From Pseudomonas sp. PSKL.D1 (GTDB lineage: Bacteria > Pseudomonadota > Gammaproteobacteria > Pseudomonadales > Pseudomonadaceae), in contig NZ_CP118607.1 in the NCBI RefSeq assembly GCF_028898945.1, forward strand, positions 248,001-312,000: a stretch of 64,000 bases of DNA. Reading direction: 5' to 3'. The notes below the pieces were generated by a model. That model was not told where the DNA came from. It ran no database searches and saw only the letters and a list, made by a program, of their open reading frames with translations. Every line of letters starts with the position of its first letter. The stretch's first letter is position 1. Shown here piece by piece: positions 17,378-27,160 of this stretch. The position numbers and the translations under genes were made by a program.

Positions 17378-20300
17378 AAGGAAGCTTCAACCTGTCCGAA
17401 TGGGCCCTGCGCCACCAGTCGTTCGTCTGGTACCTGATGTTCGTTGGCTTGCTGATGGGGATTTTTTCCTACTTCAACCTGGGGCGTGAGGAGGACCCGT
17501 CCTTCACCATCAAGACCATGGTCATCCAGACCCGCTGGCCGGGCGCAACCCAGGACGAAACCCTTTACCAGGTCACCGACCGTATCGAGAAGAAGCTCGA
17601 AGAGCTGGATTCCCTCGATTACACCAAGAGTTACACCCGCCCCGGTGAGTCCACGGTTTACGTCTACTTGCGCGATACCACCAAGGCTGCGGACATCCCG
17701 CAAATCTGGTACCAGGTACGCAAGAAGATCCAGGACATCCGGGGCGAATTTCCCCAAGGCATCCAGGGGCCAGGGTTCAACGACGAGTTCGGCGATGTGT
17801 TCGGCTCCATTTACGCCTTTACCGCCGATGGCCTGACCCTGCGCCAGCTGCGCGATTATGTGGAGCAGGCCCGCGCCGAAGTGCGCGAAGTGCCCAACAT
17901 CGGCAAGATCGAACTGGTCGGCACTCAGGATGAAGTGCTCTATCTGAACTTCTCCACCCGTAAGCTGGCGGCATTGGGCATCGACCAACGCCAGGTCATG
18001 CAGGCGCTGCAGCAACAGAACGCGGTAACACCGGCGGGTGTGATCGAGGCCGGGCCGGAGCGTATCTCGGTGCGCACCACCGGGCAGTTCGCCTCGGAGA
18101 AAGACCTGCAAACTGTCAATTTGCGCATCAATGACCGCTTCTTCCGCCTGGCCGATATCGCCGAAATCGAGCGCGGCTACGTCGACCCGCCATCACCCAT
18201 GTTCCGCTACAACGGCCAGACCGCCATCGGCCTGGCCATCGGCATGAAAGCCGGTGGCAACATCCAGGTGTTCGGGGCGGCGCTGAAGAAGAAGATGGAC
18301 AGCGTGACCAATGACCTGCCAGTGGGCGTTGGTGTGCATACCGTGTCGGACCAGTCGGTGGTGGTGAAAGAGGCGGTGGGTGGCTTCACCAGCGCGCTGT
18401 TCGAGGCGGTGGTGATCGTGCTGGCGGTGAGTTTCGTGAGCCTTGGGGTTCGGGCGGGGTTGGTGGTTGCCTGCTCGATTCCGCTGGTGTTGGCCATGGT
18501 GTTCGTGTTCATGGAGTACAGCGGCATCACCATGCAGCGGATCTCGCTGGGCGCCCTGATCATCGCGTTGGGGCTGTTGGTGGACGATGCCATGATCACC
18601 GTGGAGGTGATGGTCACCCGGCTGGAAATGGGCGAAAGCAAAGAGCAGGCGGCGACCTTCGCCTATACCTCCACAGCCTTCCCCATGCTCACCGGCACGT
18701 TGGTGACAGTGGCCGGCTTTGTGCCGATTGGCCTCAATGCCAGTTCGGCAGGGGAGTACACGTACACGTTGTTCGCGGTAATTGCTGTGGCGCTGATCGT
18801 GTCCTGGGTGGTGGCGGTGTTTTTCGCACCGGTTCTGGGCGTGCATATTCTCAAGAGCGACAAGCTCAAGGCTCACGAGGCCGAGCCAGGGCGGGTGGGT
18901 AGAGCGTTCGAGGGCGGGTTGGTGTGGTGCATGCGTCACCGTTGGCTGACCATCATCGGCACCATCGTGATTTTTGCGTTGTCGATCTTCAGCATGCGCT
19001 TCGTGCAGAACCAGTTCTTCCCGTCGTCGGACCGCCCGGAAATTCTTGTCGACCTCAACTTGCCGCAGAACGCCTCGATTGAAGAGACGCGCAAGGTGGT
19101 CGACCGGCTGGAGGCCAGGATAAAGGACGACCCGGACCTGGTACGCTGGAGCACCTACATCGGCCAAGGCGCCATTCGCTTCTATCTACCGCTGGATCAG
19201 CAGTTGCAAAACCCGTATTACGCCCAGCTGGTGATCGTCAGCAAGGGCTTCGAGGAGCGCGCTGGCATGATTGCGCGGCTGCAAAAGCTGCTGCATGAAG
19301 AATTCGTCGGTGTCGGCACCAACGTTCAGTCCCTGGAAATGGGCCCCCCGGTAGGGCGGCCGATCCAGTACCGGGTAAGCGGCAAGGACATTGACCAGGT
19401 GCGCAAGCATGCCATCGACCTGGCCACCCTGCTTAACGCCAACGAGAACGTCGGCGAGATGATTTACGACTGGAACGAGCCCGGTAAGGTGTTGCGGGTG
19501 GAAATCGCTCAGGACAAGGCGCGTCAGCTAGGGCTTTCGTCCGAAGACGTGGCCAACGTGATGAACAGCATCGTCAGCGGCGCGCCGGTGACCGAGGTCA
19601 ACGACAACATCTACCTGGTGGATGTGATTGCCCGCGCGGTGGACAGCGAGCGTGGCTCGCCCGATACCTTGCAGAACCTGCAAATCGTGACCCCAAGCGG
19701 AACGTCCATTCCCCTGTTGGCTTTCGCCACCGTGCGTTACGAGCTGGAGCAGCCGCTGGTGTGGCGCCGCGACCGCAAGCCGACCATCACCATCAAGGCC
19801 TCGGTCAATGGTGATATCCAGCCGACCGACCTGGTTGCGGTGCTCAAACCCAGCATCGACGAGTTTGCCAGCAAACTGCCAGTCGGCTACGAGGTGGAAA
19901 CTGGCGGTACAGTCGAGGAAAGTGGCAAGGCTCAAGGCCCGATTGCCAAGGTCATCCCATTGATGCTCTTCCTCATGGCCACATTCCTGATGATCCAGTT
20001 GCACAGCGTGCAGAAGCTGTTCCTGGTGGTCAGCGTTGCGCCGCTAGGGCTGATCGGCGTAGTGCTGGCGCTGGTCCCGACGGGTACGCCAATGGGCTTT
20101 GTGGCGATCCTGGGCATTCTGGCGCTTGCTGGCATAATCATTCGCAACTCGGTGATTCTGGTAACCCAGATTGACGAGTTCGAGGCCCAGGGTTACTCGC
20201 CGTGGGACGCGGTGATGGAGGCTACCAACCACCGCCGCAGGCCGATTTTGCTGACGGCCGCAGCGGCCAGCCTGGGCATGATCCCGATTGCCCGCGAGGT

Positions 20301-20430
20301 GTTCTGGGGGCCGATGGCTTACGCGATGATCGGCGGCATCATCAGTGCAACGCTGTTGACGCTGCTGTTCCTGCCGGCGCTGTATGTGGCCTGGTACAAG
20401 ATTCGTGAGCCGCAGGAACAGTCGCGTTAG
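17374..20430 (+). CDS. RND efflux pump inner-membrane subunit (AcrB/TriC family)
   Basis: A 1018-residue hydrophobe/amphiphile efflux-type RND transporter with the twofold plan: a membrane segment near residue 15-35, a large periplasmic loop, a membrane block with the proton-relay aspartate in IALGLLVDDAMITVE (about 400-415), and the same plan repeated in the second half. The length is slightly under AcrB (about 1050). Together with two upstream adaptors it forms a TriABC-like operon coupled by ATGA overlaps. The outer-membrane partner would have to come from elsewhere, as OpmH/TolC does for TriABC. Substrate not predictable from sequence. Confidence 0.92.
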   Translation: MKGSFNLSEWALRHQSFVWYLMFVGLLMGIFSYFNLGREEDPSFTIKTMVIQTRWPGATQDETLYQVTDRIEKKLEELDSLDYTKSYTRPGESTVYVYLRDTTKAADIPQIWYQVRKKIQDIRGEFPQGIQGPGFNDEFGDVFGSIYAFTADGLTLRQLRDYVEQARAEVREVPNIGKIELVGTQDEVLYLNFSTRKLAALGIDQRQVMQALQQQNAVTPAGVIEAGPERISVRTTGQFASEKDLQTVNLRINDRFFRLADIAEIERGYVDPPSPMFRYNGQTAIGLAIGMKAGGNIQVFGAALKKKMDSVTNDLPVGVGVHTVSDQSVVVKEAVGGFTSALFEAVVIVLAVSFVSLGVRAGLVVACSIPLVLAMVFVFMEYSGITMQRISLGALIIALGLLVDDAMITVEVMVTRLEMGESKEQAATFAYTSTAFPMLTGTLVTVAGFVPIGLNASSAGEYTYTLFAVIAVALIVSWVVAVFFAPVLGVHILKSDKLKAHEAEPGRVGRAFEGGLVWCMRHRWLTIIGTIVIFALSIFSMRFVQNQFFPSSDRPEILVDLNLPQNASIEETRKVVDRLEARIKDDPDLVRWSTYIGQGAIRFYLPLDQQLQNPYYAQLVIVSKGFEERAGMIARLQKLLHEEFVGVGTNVQSLEMGPPVGRPIQYRVSGKDIDQVRKHAIDLATLLNANENVGEMIYDWNEPGKVLRVEIAQDKARQLGLSSEDVANVMNSIVSGAPVTEVNDNIYLVDVIARAVDSERGSPDTLQNLQIVTPSGTSIPLLAFATVRYELEQPLVWRRDRKPTITIKASVNGDIQPTDLVAVLKPSIDEFASKLPVGYEVETGGTVEESGKAQGPIAKVIPLMLFLMATFLMIQLHSVQKLFLVVSVAPLGLIGVVLALVPTGTPMGFVAILGILALAGIIIRNSVILVTQIDEFEAQGYSPWDAVMEATNHRRRPILLTAAAASLGMIPIAREVFWGPMAYAMIGGIISATLLTLLFLPALYVAWYKIREPQEQSR

Positions 20431-20435
20431 AACAT

Positions 20436-20556
20436 GAGGGCCGCTTTGCGGCCCTTTTCGACCGGTCCGGCGCCCCGGCAAGGCCGCTCCTACAGGCGAT
20501 CGCGACCCCTTGTAGGAGCGGCCTCGTGTCGCGAAAGGGGTGCGCAGCACCCCCAA
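20436..20556. repeat. Terminator-like stem and REP pair
   Basis: GAGGGCCGCTTTGCGGCCCTTTT directly after the RND stop is a GC stem followed by four T residues and could end transcription. It is followed by a REP pair with inward arms GGCCGCTCCTACA and TGTAGGAGCGGCC. Confidence 0.75.
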
Positions 20557-20597
20557 AAAACGTCAACAACTCACATAGGCATGAAAGTTATATAAAC

Positions 20598-20622
20598 ATT
20601 CTTAAACAGTATTTTTAAGAAT
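20598..20622 (+). promoter_or_regulatory. AT-rich inverted repeat upstream of oscA
   Basis: ATTCTTAAA at 20598-20606 is mirrored by TTTAAGAAT at 20614-20622. It lies about 90 bases before oscA. Similar ATTC...GAAT pieces occur before tonB and at 27295, so a shared activator such as CysB is a reasonable guess. The family of protein is inference. Confidence 0.45.
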
Positions 20623-20711
20623 ATCCGCGCGTCACTACTATTGCTCTCAAGCCAGGCGCAAATCCCCCTTCAAACCTCTGCCCGGCACCCTTGTTCAACA
20701 GGAGAACGAGC

Positions 20712-20894
20712 ATGAGCGCATCGCTGCGTAGCATCGACGGTCAGGACGAAGCCACCATTCTGCGTGAGATCCAGAGCGCCCTGCGCGACCTGCGTTTCGG
20801 CGCGGTGGAGATTACCGTGCACAACGCGCAAGTCGTGCAGATCGAGCGCAAGGAGAAGTTCCGCCTGCAACAGCCTGGCAACAAGCCCGGCTGA
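20712..20894 (+). CDS. oscA: Small sulfur-starvation protein, OscA (DUF2292) family
   Basis: A 60-residue protein (MSASLRSIDGQDEATIL...) of the DUF2292 family. In other Pseudomonas, OscA is tied to sulfur starvation and chromate resistance and sits next to sulfate uptake genes, as here: sbp begins 48 bases later. The ATG at 20712 has an AGGAGAACGAGC site. The short conserved core is the GAVEITVHNAQVVQIERKEKFR strand pair near the C-terminus, which contains no cysteine. Its biochemical role is not known to me. It is probably co-transcribed with sbp-cysTWA from the AT-rich region at 20580-20650. Confidence 0.82.
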   Translation: MSASLRSIDGQDEATILREIQSALRDLRFGAVEITVHNAQVVQIERKEKFRLQQPGNKPG

Positions 20895-20942
20895 TACCGC
20901 ACCACCTTCAAAACTAGAAAAATGCCAATCGGGAGCTTCACC

Positions 20943-21950
20943 ATGTCCATCCGCCGTTATGCGCTCGCCGCTCTGGCCAGTGCTGTGTTTGCCGGTTCCG
21001 CCATCGCCAAGGACTACGAACTGCTGAACGTGTCCTACGACCCGACCCGTGAGCTGTATCAGCAATACAACGCCGAGTTCATCAAGCACTGGCAACAGTC
21101 CAATCCGGGCGACAAGGTGAAGATCCAACAGTCCCACGGCGGCTCGGGCAAACAGGGCCGTGCGGTGATCGACGGCCTGCGCGCTGACGTGGTGACCCTG
21201 GCCTTGGCCGGTGATATCGACGAAATCGCCAAACTCGGCAAGACCCTGCCGGAGGACTGGCAGAAGCGCCTGCCGGACGCCAGCACCCCGTACACCTCGA
21301 CCATCGTGTTCCTGGTGCGCAAGGGCAACCCGAAAGGCATCAAGGATTGGGGCGACCTGATCAAAAAAGACGTCTCGGTTATTACCCCTAACCCGAAAAC
21401 TTCCGGCGGTGCCCGTTGGAACTTCCTCGCCGCCTGGGCCTATGGCCTGAAAGCCGGCGGCAGCGAAGCCAAAGCCAAAGAGTATGTGCAGGAGCTGTTC
21501 AAGCACGTACCGGTGCTGGATACCGGCGCCCGTGGCTCGACCATCACCTTCGTCAACAACGGCCAGGGCGATGTGCTGCTGGCCTGGGAAAACGAAGCCT
21601 TCCTGGCGTTGAAGGAAGACGGCGGCAGCGACAAGTTCGAAATCGTCGTGCCTTCGCTGTCGATCCTTGCCGAGCCACCGGTGGCCGTAGTTGACAAGAA
21701 CGCTCAGAAGAAGGGTAACGAGCAGATTGCCGAGGAATACCTCAAGCACTTGTATAGCCCGGCCGGCCAGAAAATTGCCGCCGAAAACTTCTACCGCCCA
21801 CGTGACGAAAAGGTCGCTGCCGAATTTGGCAAGCAGTTCCCGAAACTGGACCTGGTAACCATCGACAAGGACTTCGGTGGCTGGAAGACTGCACAGCCGA
21901 AGTTCTTCAATGACGGCGGTGTGTTCGACCAGATTTACCAGGCGCAATGA
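20943..21950 (+). CDS. sbp: Sulfate/thiosulfate ABC transporter periplasmic binding protein
   Basis: A 335-residue binding protein with a signal peptide of about 22 residues (ending GSAIAKD). The ATG at 20943 follows GGGAG, and an in-frame ATG at 20922 is rejected because it spoils the signal peptide. The mature start [19 protein letters not shown] is the SBP/CysP hallmark, and [16 protein letters not shown] contributes to the sulfate pocket made from main-chain amides. It feeds the CysT-CysW-CysA translocator downstream. It is separated from cysT by stacked hairpins, probably to give excess binding protein. Confidence 0.9.
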   Translation: MSIRRYALAALASAVFAGSAIAKDYELLNVSYDPTRELYQQYNAEFIKHWQQSNPGDKVKIQQSHGGSGKQGRAVIDGLRADVVTLALAGDIDEIAKLGKTLPEDWQKRLPDASTPYTSTIVFLVRKGNPKGIKDWGDLIKKDVSVITPNPKTSGGARWNFLAAWAYGLKAGGSEAKAKEYVQELFKHVPVLDTGARGSTITFVNNGQGDVLLAWENEAFLALKEDGGSDKFEIVVPSLSILAEPPVAVVDKNAQKKGNEQIAEEYLKHLYSPAGQKIAAENFYRPRDEKVAAEFGKQFPKLDLVTIDKDFGGWKTAQPKFFNDGGVFDQIYQAQ

Positions 21951-21955
21951 TAAAA

Positions 21956-22073
21956 GCTGGGGCCGCTTTGCGGCCCTTTCGCGACACAAGGCCGCTCCTG
22001 CAGGGGCTTGTGCTCGACCTGTAGGAGCCCCAGGCTCCTAAAGCCTGCACCAGCCCGGGAGCGCTCCCGGGCT
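21956..22073 (+). repeat. REP element and stacked hairpins between sbp and cysT
   Basis: A REP unit (GGGGCCGCTTTGCGGCCC and a GCTCCTGCAGG arm) is followed by an AGGAGCC/GGCTCCT stem at 22023-22040 and a perfect 22-base palindrome at 22052-22073 (arms AGCCCGGGAGC/GCTCCCGGGCT). Such structures commonly stabilise the upstream binding-protein message. Confidence 0.7.
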
Positions 22074-22097
22074 TCGTGCGTTCAACCAGGGATATTT

Positions 22098-22916
22098 ATG
22101 TCACGTCGTATTTCCCCCGTCATACCCGGCTTCGGGCTGACGCTGGGCTACACCTTGGTGTACCTCAGCCTGATCGTGCTGATACCGCTGGCCGCCATGT
22201 TCGTGCATGCCGCGCAGCTTACCTGGGAGCAGTTCTGGAACATCATCAGTGCACCGCGGGTCATTGCCGCACTTAAGCTGAGTTTCGGCACCGCCCTGTT
22301 CGCCGCCATCATCAACGGTGTGATCGGTACCCTGCTGGCCTGGGTACTGGTGCGTTACACCTTCCCCGGGCGCAAGATCATTGATGCGATGATCGACTTG
22401 CCATTCGCGTTGCCGACCGCTGTTGCCGGTATCGCTCTGACGGCCCTGTATGCGCCGGCGGGCTGGGTCGGGCAGTTCGCGACAGATCTGGGCTTCAAGA
22501 TCGCCTATACGCCGTTGGGCATCACTTTGGCTCTGACCTTCGTCACCTTGCCCTTCGTGGTGCGCACGGTACAGCCGGTGCTGGCAGACATCCCGCGTGA
22601 AGTCGAAGAAGCCGCTGCCTGCCTCGGCGCCAAGCCGCTGCAAGTGTTCCGCCACGTGCTGGCACCGGCGCTGCTGCCCGCCTGGCTCACCGGCTTTGCC
22701 CTGGCGTTTGCCCGTGGCGTTGGCGAGTACGGCTCGGTGATCTTCATCGCTGGCAACATGCCGATGAAGACCGAAATCCTGCCGCTGCTGATCATGGTCA
22801 AGCTCGACCAGTATGACTACACCGGCGCAACCGCCATCGGCGTGCTGATGCTGGTGGTTTCCTTCATCCTGCTGCTGCTGATCAACTTGCTGCAGCGCCG
22901 CATCGAAACCCCTTGA
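22098..22916 (+). CDS. cysT: Sulfate/thiosulfate ABC transporter permease
   Basis: A 272-residue permease. The ATG at 22098 gives the expected [18 protein letters not shown] start; upstream in-frame codons run through the hairpins and are excluded. It has six membrane segments and the EAA loop [24 protein letters not shown] (about 170-193). It forms the channel with CysW. The ribosome site is weak (CAGGGATATTT). The stop is 13 bases before cysW. Confidence 0.92.
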   Translation: MSRRISPVIPGFGLTLGYTLVYLSLIVLIPLAAMFVHAAQLTWEQFWNIISAPRVIAALKLSFGTALFAAIINGVIGTLLAWVLVRYTFPGRKIIDAMIDLPFALPTAVAGIALTALYAPAGWVGQFATDLGFKIAYTPLGITLALTFVTLPFVVRTVQPVLADIPREVEEAAACLGAKPLQVFRHVLAPALLPAWLTGFALAFARGVGEYGSVIFIAGNMPMKTEILPLLIMVKLDQYDYTGATAIGVLMLVVSFILLLLINLLQRRIETP

Positions 22917-22929
22917 AGGAGGCCCGGTC

Positions 22930-23802
22930 ATGTCCAGTTCATCCCTGAGTGCCAGTGCCGCCGCCAACGCTGCACGCCGTGGCAATGCCACCTCTCGGCG
23001 CATCCTGATCGGCCTTGGCTGGTTGGTGTTTGCGTTGTTCCTGTTGCTGCCGCTGGTGATCGTGGTGTCGCAGGCGCTGAAGAATGGCTTTGGCACATTC
23101 TTCGAGGCGATCTTCGAGCCTGATGCCTTGTCGGCCCTGAAGCTGACGTTGCTGGCAGTGGTCATTTCGGTGCCGCTGAACCTGGTCTTCGGTGTCAGTG
23201 CCGCCTGGTGCGTGAGCAAATACACGTTCCGCGGCAAGAGTATTCTGGTCACCCTGATCGACCTGCCGTTCTCCGTATCACCGGTGATTGCCGGCCTGGT
23301 CTACGTGCTCATGTTCGGTGCCCAAGGCCTGTTCGGCCCGTGGCTGCAGGACCACGACATCCAGATCGTCTTCGCCTTGCCCGGCATCGTGCTGGCGACC
23401 ATCTTTGTCACCGTACCTTTCGTTGCCCGTGAGCTGATCCCACTGATGCAGGAGCAGGGTACGCAAGAGGAAGAGGCCGCACGCCTGCTGGGTGCCAACG
23501 GCTGGCAGATGTTCTGGCACGTGACCCTGCCGAACATCAAATGGGGCCTGATTTATGGCGTGGTGCTGTGTACCGCCCGTGCCATGGGCGAGTTTGGCGC
23601 AGTGTCGGTGGTATCTGGCCACATCCGCGGCGTCACCAACACCTTGCCGCTGCATGTGGAGATCCTCTACAACGAGTACAACCACGTGGCGGCCTTCAGC
23701 GTGGCCAGCCTGCTACTGATCCTGGCGCTCTTCATCCTGCTGCTCAAGCAGTGGAGCGAGAACCGTATTAACCGCCTGCGCCACAGCGCCGCGGAGGAAT
23801 GA
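22930..23802 (+). CDS. cysW: Sulfate/thiosulfate ABC transporter permease
   Basis: A 290-residue permease with a hydrophilic 20-residue N-terminal tail ([17 protein letters not shown]), six membrane segments, and the EAA loop [24 protein letters not shown] (about 180-203). A GAAGGAGG site precedes the ATG. It pairs with CysT. cysA starts three bases after its stop, so the translocator genes are tightly coupled, unlike the binding protein. Confidence 0.93.
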   Translation: MSSSSLSASAAANAARRGNATSRRILIGLGWLVFALFLLLPLVIVVSQALKNGFGTFFEAIFEPDALSALKLTLLAVVISVPLNLVFGVSAAWCVSKYTFRGKSILVTLIDLPFSVSPVIAGLVYVLMFGAQGLFGPWLQDHDIQIVFALPGIVLATIFVTVPFVARELIPLMQEQGTQEEEAARLLGANGWQMFWHVTLPNIKWGLIYGVVLCTARAMGEFGAVSVVSGHIRGVTNTLPLHVEILYNEYNHVAAFSVASLLLILALFILLLKQWSENRINRLRHSAAEE

Positions 23803-23805
23803 TTC

Positions 23806-24795
23806 ATGTCGATCGAAGTTCGTAACGTCAGCAAGCGCTTCAACAGCTTCCAGGCTTTGGACAACATCAACCTGGACATCAACAGCGGTGAGTTGGTGGC
23901 CCTGCTCGGCCCGTCCGGCTGCGGCAAAACCACCCTGCTGCGCATCATCGCGGGCCTGGAAACGCCGGATAACGGCAGCATCGTGTTCCACGGCGAAGAT
24001 GTATCCGGCCACGACGTGCGCGACCGCAACGTCGGGTTCGTATTCCAGCACTACGCATTGTTCCGCCACATGAGCGTGTTCGACAACGTTGCCTTCGGCT
24101 TGCGCATGAAGCCTAAAGGCGAGCGCCCGAGCGAAAGCAAAATTGCCGAGAAGGTTCATGAGCTGCTGAACATGGTGCAGCTCGATTGGTTGTCCGACCG
24201 CTACCCGGAGCAGTTGTCTGGTGGGCAGCGCCAGCGTATCGCCCTGGCCCGTGCCCTGGCCGTAGAACCCAAGGTACTGCTGCTCGACGAGCCGTTCGGC
24301 GCGCTGGATGCCAAAGTACGGAAAGAACTGCGCCGCTGGCTGGCGCGTCTGCACGAAGACATCAACCTGACCTCCGTGTTCGTGACCCACGATCAGGAAG
24401 AAGCCATGGAAGTGGCAGACCGCATCGTGGTGATGAACAAAGGTGTGATCGAGCAGATCGGCTCGCCTGGCGAGGTGTATGAGCAGCCGGCCAACGATTT
24501 CGTCTACCACTTCCTTGGCGACTCCAACCGCCTGGCCCTGAGCGAAGGGCACCACGTGCTGTTCCGCCCGCATGAGGTGTCGCTGTCGCGGCATGAAACC
24601 GAAGGCCACCATGCCGCCGAGGTACGTGATATCCGCCCGCTTGGCGCCACTACCCGGGTGACCCTGAAGGTGGAAGGGCAGAGTGACCTGATCGAGGCAG
24701 AAGTGGTGAAGGATCACGATAGCCTGACAGGCCTGGCGCGGGGGGAGACGCTGTTCTTCCGGCCGAAGGTTTGGCAGAAGGTGGCGGATATCTAG
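23806..24795 (+). CDS. cysA: Sulfate/thiosulfate ABC transporter ATP-binding protein
   Basis: A 329-residue ATPase. Motifs: Walker [10 protein letters not shown] (about 36-44), Q-loop [13 protein letters not shown], signature LSGGQRQR (about 140), Walker [10 protein letters not shown], His switch in [12 protein letters not shown]. The C-terminal TOBE/CysA regulatory domain runs from about 235 to 329. GGAGGAATGATTC precedes the start. It is the last gene of the cys operon; a strong terminator follows 15 bases later. Confidence 0.95.
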   Translation: MSIEVRNVSKRFNSFQALDNINLDINSGELVALLGPSGCGKTTLLRIIAGLETPDNGSIVFHGEDVSGHDVRDRNVGFVFQHYALFRHMSVFDNVAFGLRMKPKGERPSESKIAEKVHELLNMVQLDWLSDRYPEQLSGGQRQRIALARALAVEPKVLLLDEPFGALDAKVRKELRRWLARLHEDINLTSVFVTHDQEEAMEVADRIVVMNKGVIEQIGSPGEVYEQPANDFVYHFLGDSNRLALSEGHHVLFRPHEVSLSRHETEGHHAAEVRDIRPLGATTRVTLKVEGQSDLIEAEVVKDHDSLTGLARGETLFFRPKVWQKVADI

Positions 24796-24810
24796 GCCTC
24801 CTGTACAAGA

Positions 24811-24838
24811 AAGCCCGGGCATGGTCCCGGGTTTTTTA
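24811..24838 (+). terminator. Rho-independent terminator of the cys operon
   Basis: AAGCCCGGG and CCCGGGTTT pair around GCATGGT-type loop bases and run into a T6 tract (24832-24837). Confidence 0.85.
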
Positions 24839-25135
24839 TTACCTGTTCCGGCCTCGATCGCGGATGAATCCGCTCCTACAAGGCCCTGTAGGAGCGATCG
24901 AGGGCGCAGCGCTCGCAGAAATCCCATGCTATTCAGGAATATTTAAAATGCTTCTAAAGCATTGCAGCCTGATACCTCGCCCACACCACGCGAATGACGT
25001 GGCCTCACGACGATCGATGAAATTAAATATTCCTTAAAGATCTAAGTTTAATTTTAAACATTACTTTAAGAGATAAGCCTCTGCCCCTGATGATTCAGCC
25101 ACACACCTGAATCAAGAACCCCCAGGAGTTTATCA
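24839..25135. promoter_or_regulatory. REP remnant and AT-rich control region before tonB
   Basis: The first part (24858-24903) is a short inverted REP pair (GAATCCGCTCCTACA, TGTAGGAGCG). The rest, from about 24925, is strikingly AT-rich and holds TATTCAGGAATA at 24930-24941, TATTCCTTAAAG at 25028, and the perfect dyad GTTTAA-TT-TTAAAC at 25046-25059. This is a likely regulated promoter for tonB-exbB-exbD. A CAGGAG ribosome site lies just before tonB. No gene is seen. Confidence 0.55.
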
Positions 25136-25933
25136 ATGGGTAATGTCCAGTCGGCCGTCAGGGCCTACGACCAGCCATGGCGCCCGGCCCCAGGCGACTT
25201 GGTCGAGTTGGGACGGACGCTTCGACTGCCATTGGGCCAGCTGCGCCTGCAGCGCACCCCCGTCAGTGGCCTGAAGCGCCGTGACAAAATGGCCTTGGGC
25301 CTGCTGGTGCTGGCCCTGCACGGTGCCGCCGCCTATTGGGTAAGCCAGGCACCCACGCCTGAATTGCCGGTGGTGCCGCCGCAGATTCCACCCATGACCA
25401 TCGAATTTGCCGCACCTGCACCACCTGTGCTGGAGCCACCACCGCCCGCCCCGGCGCCACCGGTTGTCGAAACGCCGCCTCCGCCAGTGGTTGACGAACT
25501 GGCCGCAAAGCCCAAGCCCAAGCCAAAACCTGTGCCCAAGCCCGTGGCCAAGCAGCCGCCCAAGCCACAGCCCAAACCGGTCGAAGCACCACCACCGGCA
25601 CCTGCGCCAGTCGCCGCCCCGGCACCACCCGCGCCGCCTGCACCCGCGCCGGTGACGCCGCCTTCGGCCAACGCGGCGTACCTGAAGAACCCCGCGCCGG
25701 AATACCCACAGATGGCCCAGCGCCGTGGCTGGGAAGGCACGGTGCTGTTGCGTGTGGAAGTGCTTGCCAGTGGCAAACCAGGGCAGATCCAGATTCAGAA
25801 AAGCAGCGGTCGCGATGCGCTCGACGCCGCTGCCTTGGCCGCGGTCAAGCGTTGGAGCTTTGTCCCCGCCAAGCAGGGCGACGTGGCCCAGGCTGGCTGG
25901 GTCAGCGTGCCGATCGATTTCAAGCTTCGTTAA
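25136..25933 (+). CDS. tonB: TonB energy-transducing protein
   Basis: A 265-residue TonB. A cytoplasmic N-terminal extension of about 50 residues precedes the single membrane anchor (about 53-70, MALGLLVLALHGAAAYWV). Pseudomonas TonB proteins often have such an extension. A proline-rich spacer with PKPKPKP and PAPAPVA repeats runs from about 80 to 180. The C-terminal domain (about 185-265) has YPQMAQRRGWEGTVLLRVEV and ends KRWSFVPAK...PIDFKLR. It carries proton-motive energy from ExbB-ExbD to outer-membrane receptors. exbB and exbD follow on the same strand. Which receptor it serves is unknown; the position next to sulfur genes is suggestive. Confidence 0.92.
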   Translation: MGNVQSAVRAYDQPWRPAPGDLVELGRTLRLPLGQLRLQRTPVSGLKRRDKMALGLLVLALHGAAAYWVSQAPTPELPVVPPQIPPMTIEFAAPAPPVLEPPPPAPAPPVVETPPPPVVDELAAKPKPKPKPVPKPVAKQPPKPQPKPVEAPPPAPAPVAAPAPPAPPAPAPVTPPSANAAYLKNPAPEYPQMAQRRGWEGTVLLRVEVLASGKPGQIQIQKSSGRDALDAAALAAVKRWSFVPAKQGDVAQAGWVSVPIDFKLR

Positions 25934-25963
25934 CTTTTTTACAGAACACAGGAAGACATCATC

Positions 25964-26683
25964 ATGAGCCTGCTGGTATCCCCCCTCGAGTCCGTTGAAA
26001 GTGCAGTCATCTGGCTGCTGGTCGGTTTTTCCGTCGTTACTTGGGGCCTGGCCCTGGTCAAGGTCACGCAGTTTGTGCGGCTGAAGAACCAGGACAAACG
26101 CTTCCACCAGCAATTCTGGGCAGCCTCCAGCCTGGACTCGGCAGCCGAAATCAGCCATGACCTGCCCGGCCCGGCTGCCCGTGTTGCACAGTCCGGCTAT
26201 GCCGCCATTGCCGTCGGCGATACCCAGGCCAATGACCTGAGCCACGCCATCAACCACCAAGACCGCCTGGAGCGCGCCCTGCGCCAGCAAATCGTGCGTG
26301 AGCGCCGCTCGCTTGAAACCGGCCTGGCCGTGGTCGCCAGTATCGGCAGCACCTCGCCCTTCATCGGCTTGTTTGGCACTGTGTGGGGCATCATGGAAGC
26401 GCTCAAAGGCATCAGTGCTGCAGGCTCCGCCAGCCTGGAAACCGTAGCCGGCCCGATCGGTGCGGCGCTGGTCGCCACCGGCGTGGGTATTGCCGTGGCA
26501 GTGCCAGCGGTGCTGGTTTACAACTACTTCCTGCGCCGCCTGAAGCTGACTGCGGCTGACCTCGACGACTTCGCCCACGACTTCTACAGCCTGGCCCAGA
26601 AGAGCGCCTTCCGTGTGCTGGTGCACCCGGCCGTGCACAAGGCCCAGGCCGGTTTCACCCAGCCCGTGAAGGAGGCGTCCTGA
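25964..26683 (+). CDS. exbB: ExbB proton-channel subunit (MotA/TolQ/ExbB family)
   Basis: A 239-residue inner-membrane protein with three predicted segments (about 12-35, 115-140, 165-190). The conserved block GLAVVASIGSTSPFIGLFGTVWGIMEAL spans the second segment, and the third segment carries ATGVGIAVAVPAVLVYNYF. It forms the pentameric proton channel that powers TonB together with ExbD. An AGGAAG site precedes the ATG. It is separated from exbD by one base, so the two are translationally coupled. Confidence 0.93.
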   Translation: MSLLVSPLESVESAVIWLLVGFSVVTWGLALVKVTQFVRLKNQDKRFHQQFWAASSLDSAAEISHDLPGPAARVAQSGYAAIAVGDTQANDLSHAINHQDRLERALRQQIVRERRSLETGLAVVASIGSTSPFIGLFGTVWGIMEALKGISAAGSASLETVAGPIGAALVATGVGIAVAVPAVLVYNYFLRRLKLTAADLDDFAHDFYSLAQKSAFRVLVHPAVHKAQAGFTQPVKEAS

Positions 26684-26684
26684 C

Positions 26685-27086
26685 ATGGCCTTTTCGACTC
26701 AAGACAGCGACGAAGTCCTCAGTGAGATCAACGTCACGCCGTTGGTGGACGTCATGCTGGTGCTGCTGGTGGTGTTTATCGTCACCGCGCCGCTGCTGAC
26801 CAATGCCATCCCCATCAACCTGCCCAAGACCGAGGCAGTTGCGCCGGTGGAGCAGAAAGACCCGCTGGTGGTAAGCATCGACGGTGCGGGCAAGTTGTTC
26901 ATCAACAAGGACGAGATTCAGCCGGATTTGCTGGAAACCAACCTCAAGGCGGCCAAGGACAAAGACGCGGATGTGCGTGTGCAACTGCAGGCTGACGATG
27001 GCGTGAACTACGGCGAAGTGGCGCGGGCCATGGCGGCGATTGAACGCGCCGGGATCAGCAAGTTGGCGGTGATCACCGCGCGGTGA
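26685..27086 (+). CDS. exbD: ExbD proton-channel subunit
   Basis: A 133-residue protein: short cytoplasmic start, a single membrane segment (about 17-37) with the essential aspartate in PLVDVMLVLLVVFIV, then a periplasmic domain beginning NAIPINLPKTE. It partners ExbB and TonB. The ribosome site GGAGGCG is inside the end of exbB. A terminator follows 29 bases after the stop, closing the tonB-exbB-exbD unit. Confidence 0.93.
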   Translation: MAFSTQDSDEVLSEINVTPLVDVMLVLLVVFIVTAPLLTNAIPINLPKTEAVAPVEQKDPLVVSIDGAGKLFINKDEIQPDLLETNLKAAKDKDADVRVQLQADDGVNYGEVARAMAAIERAGISKLAVITAR

Positions 27087-27114
27087 TCCGCAAAACCTCT
27101 TCAGGCAAGTGTTT

Positions 27115-27153
27115 ATGGGCCGTATCTCTTGGCAGGGGTAGGCCCATTTTTTT
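27115..27153 (+). terminator. Terminator after exbD
   Basis: ATGGGCC (27115-27121) pairs with GGCCCAT (27141-27147), followed by a run of T residues to 27153. The loop is long (19 bases). Confidence 0.7.
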
Positions 27154-27160
27154 GCAGGAA

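Noticed and set aside
25133..26686. 517-residue open frame opposite tonB-exbB
   Set aside because: It spans two well-supported genes on the other strand and consists of low-complexity Gly/Arg/Trp reversed from the Pro-rich tonB region.
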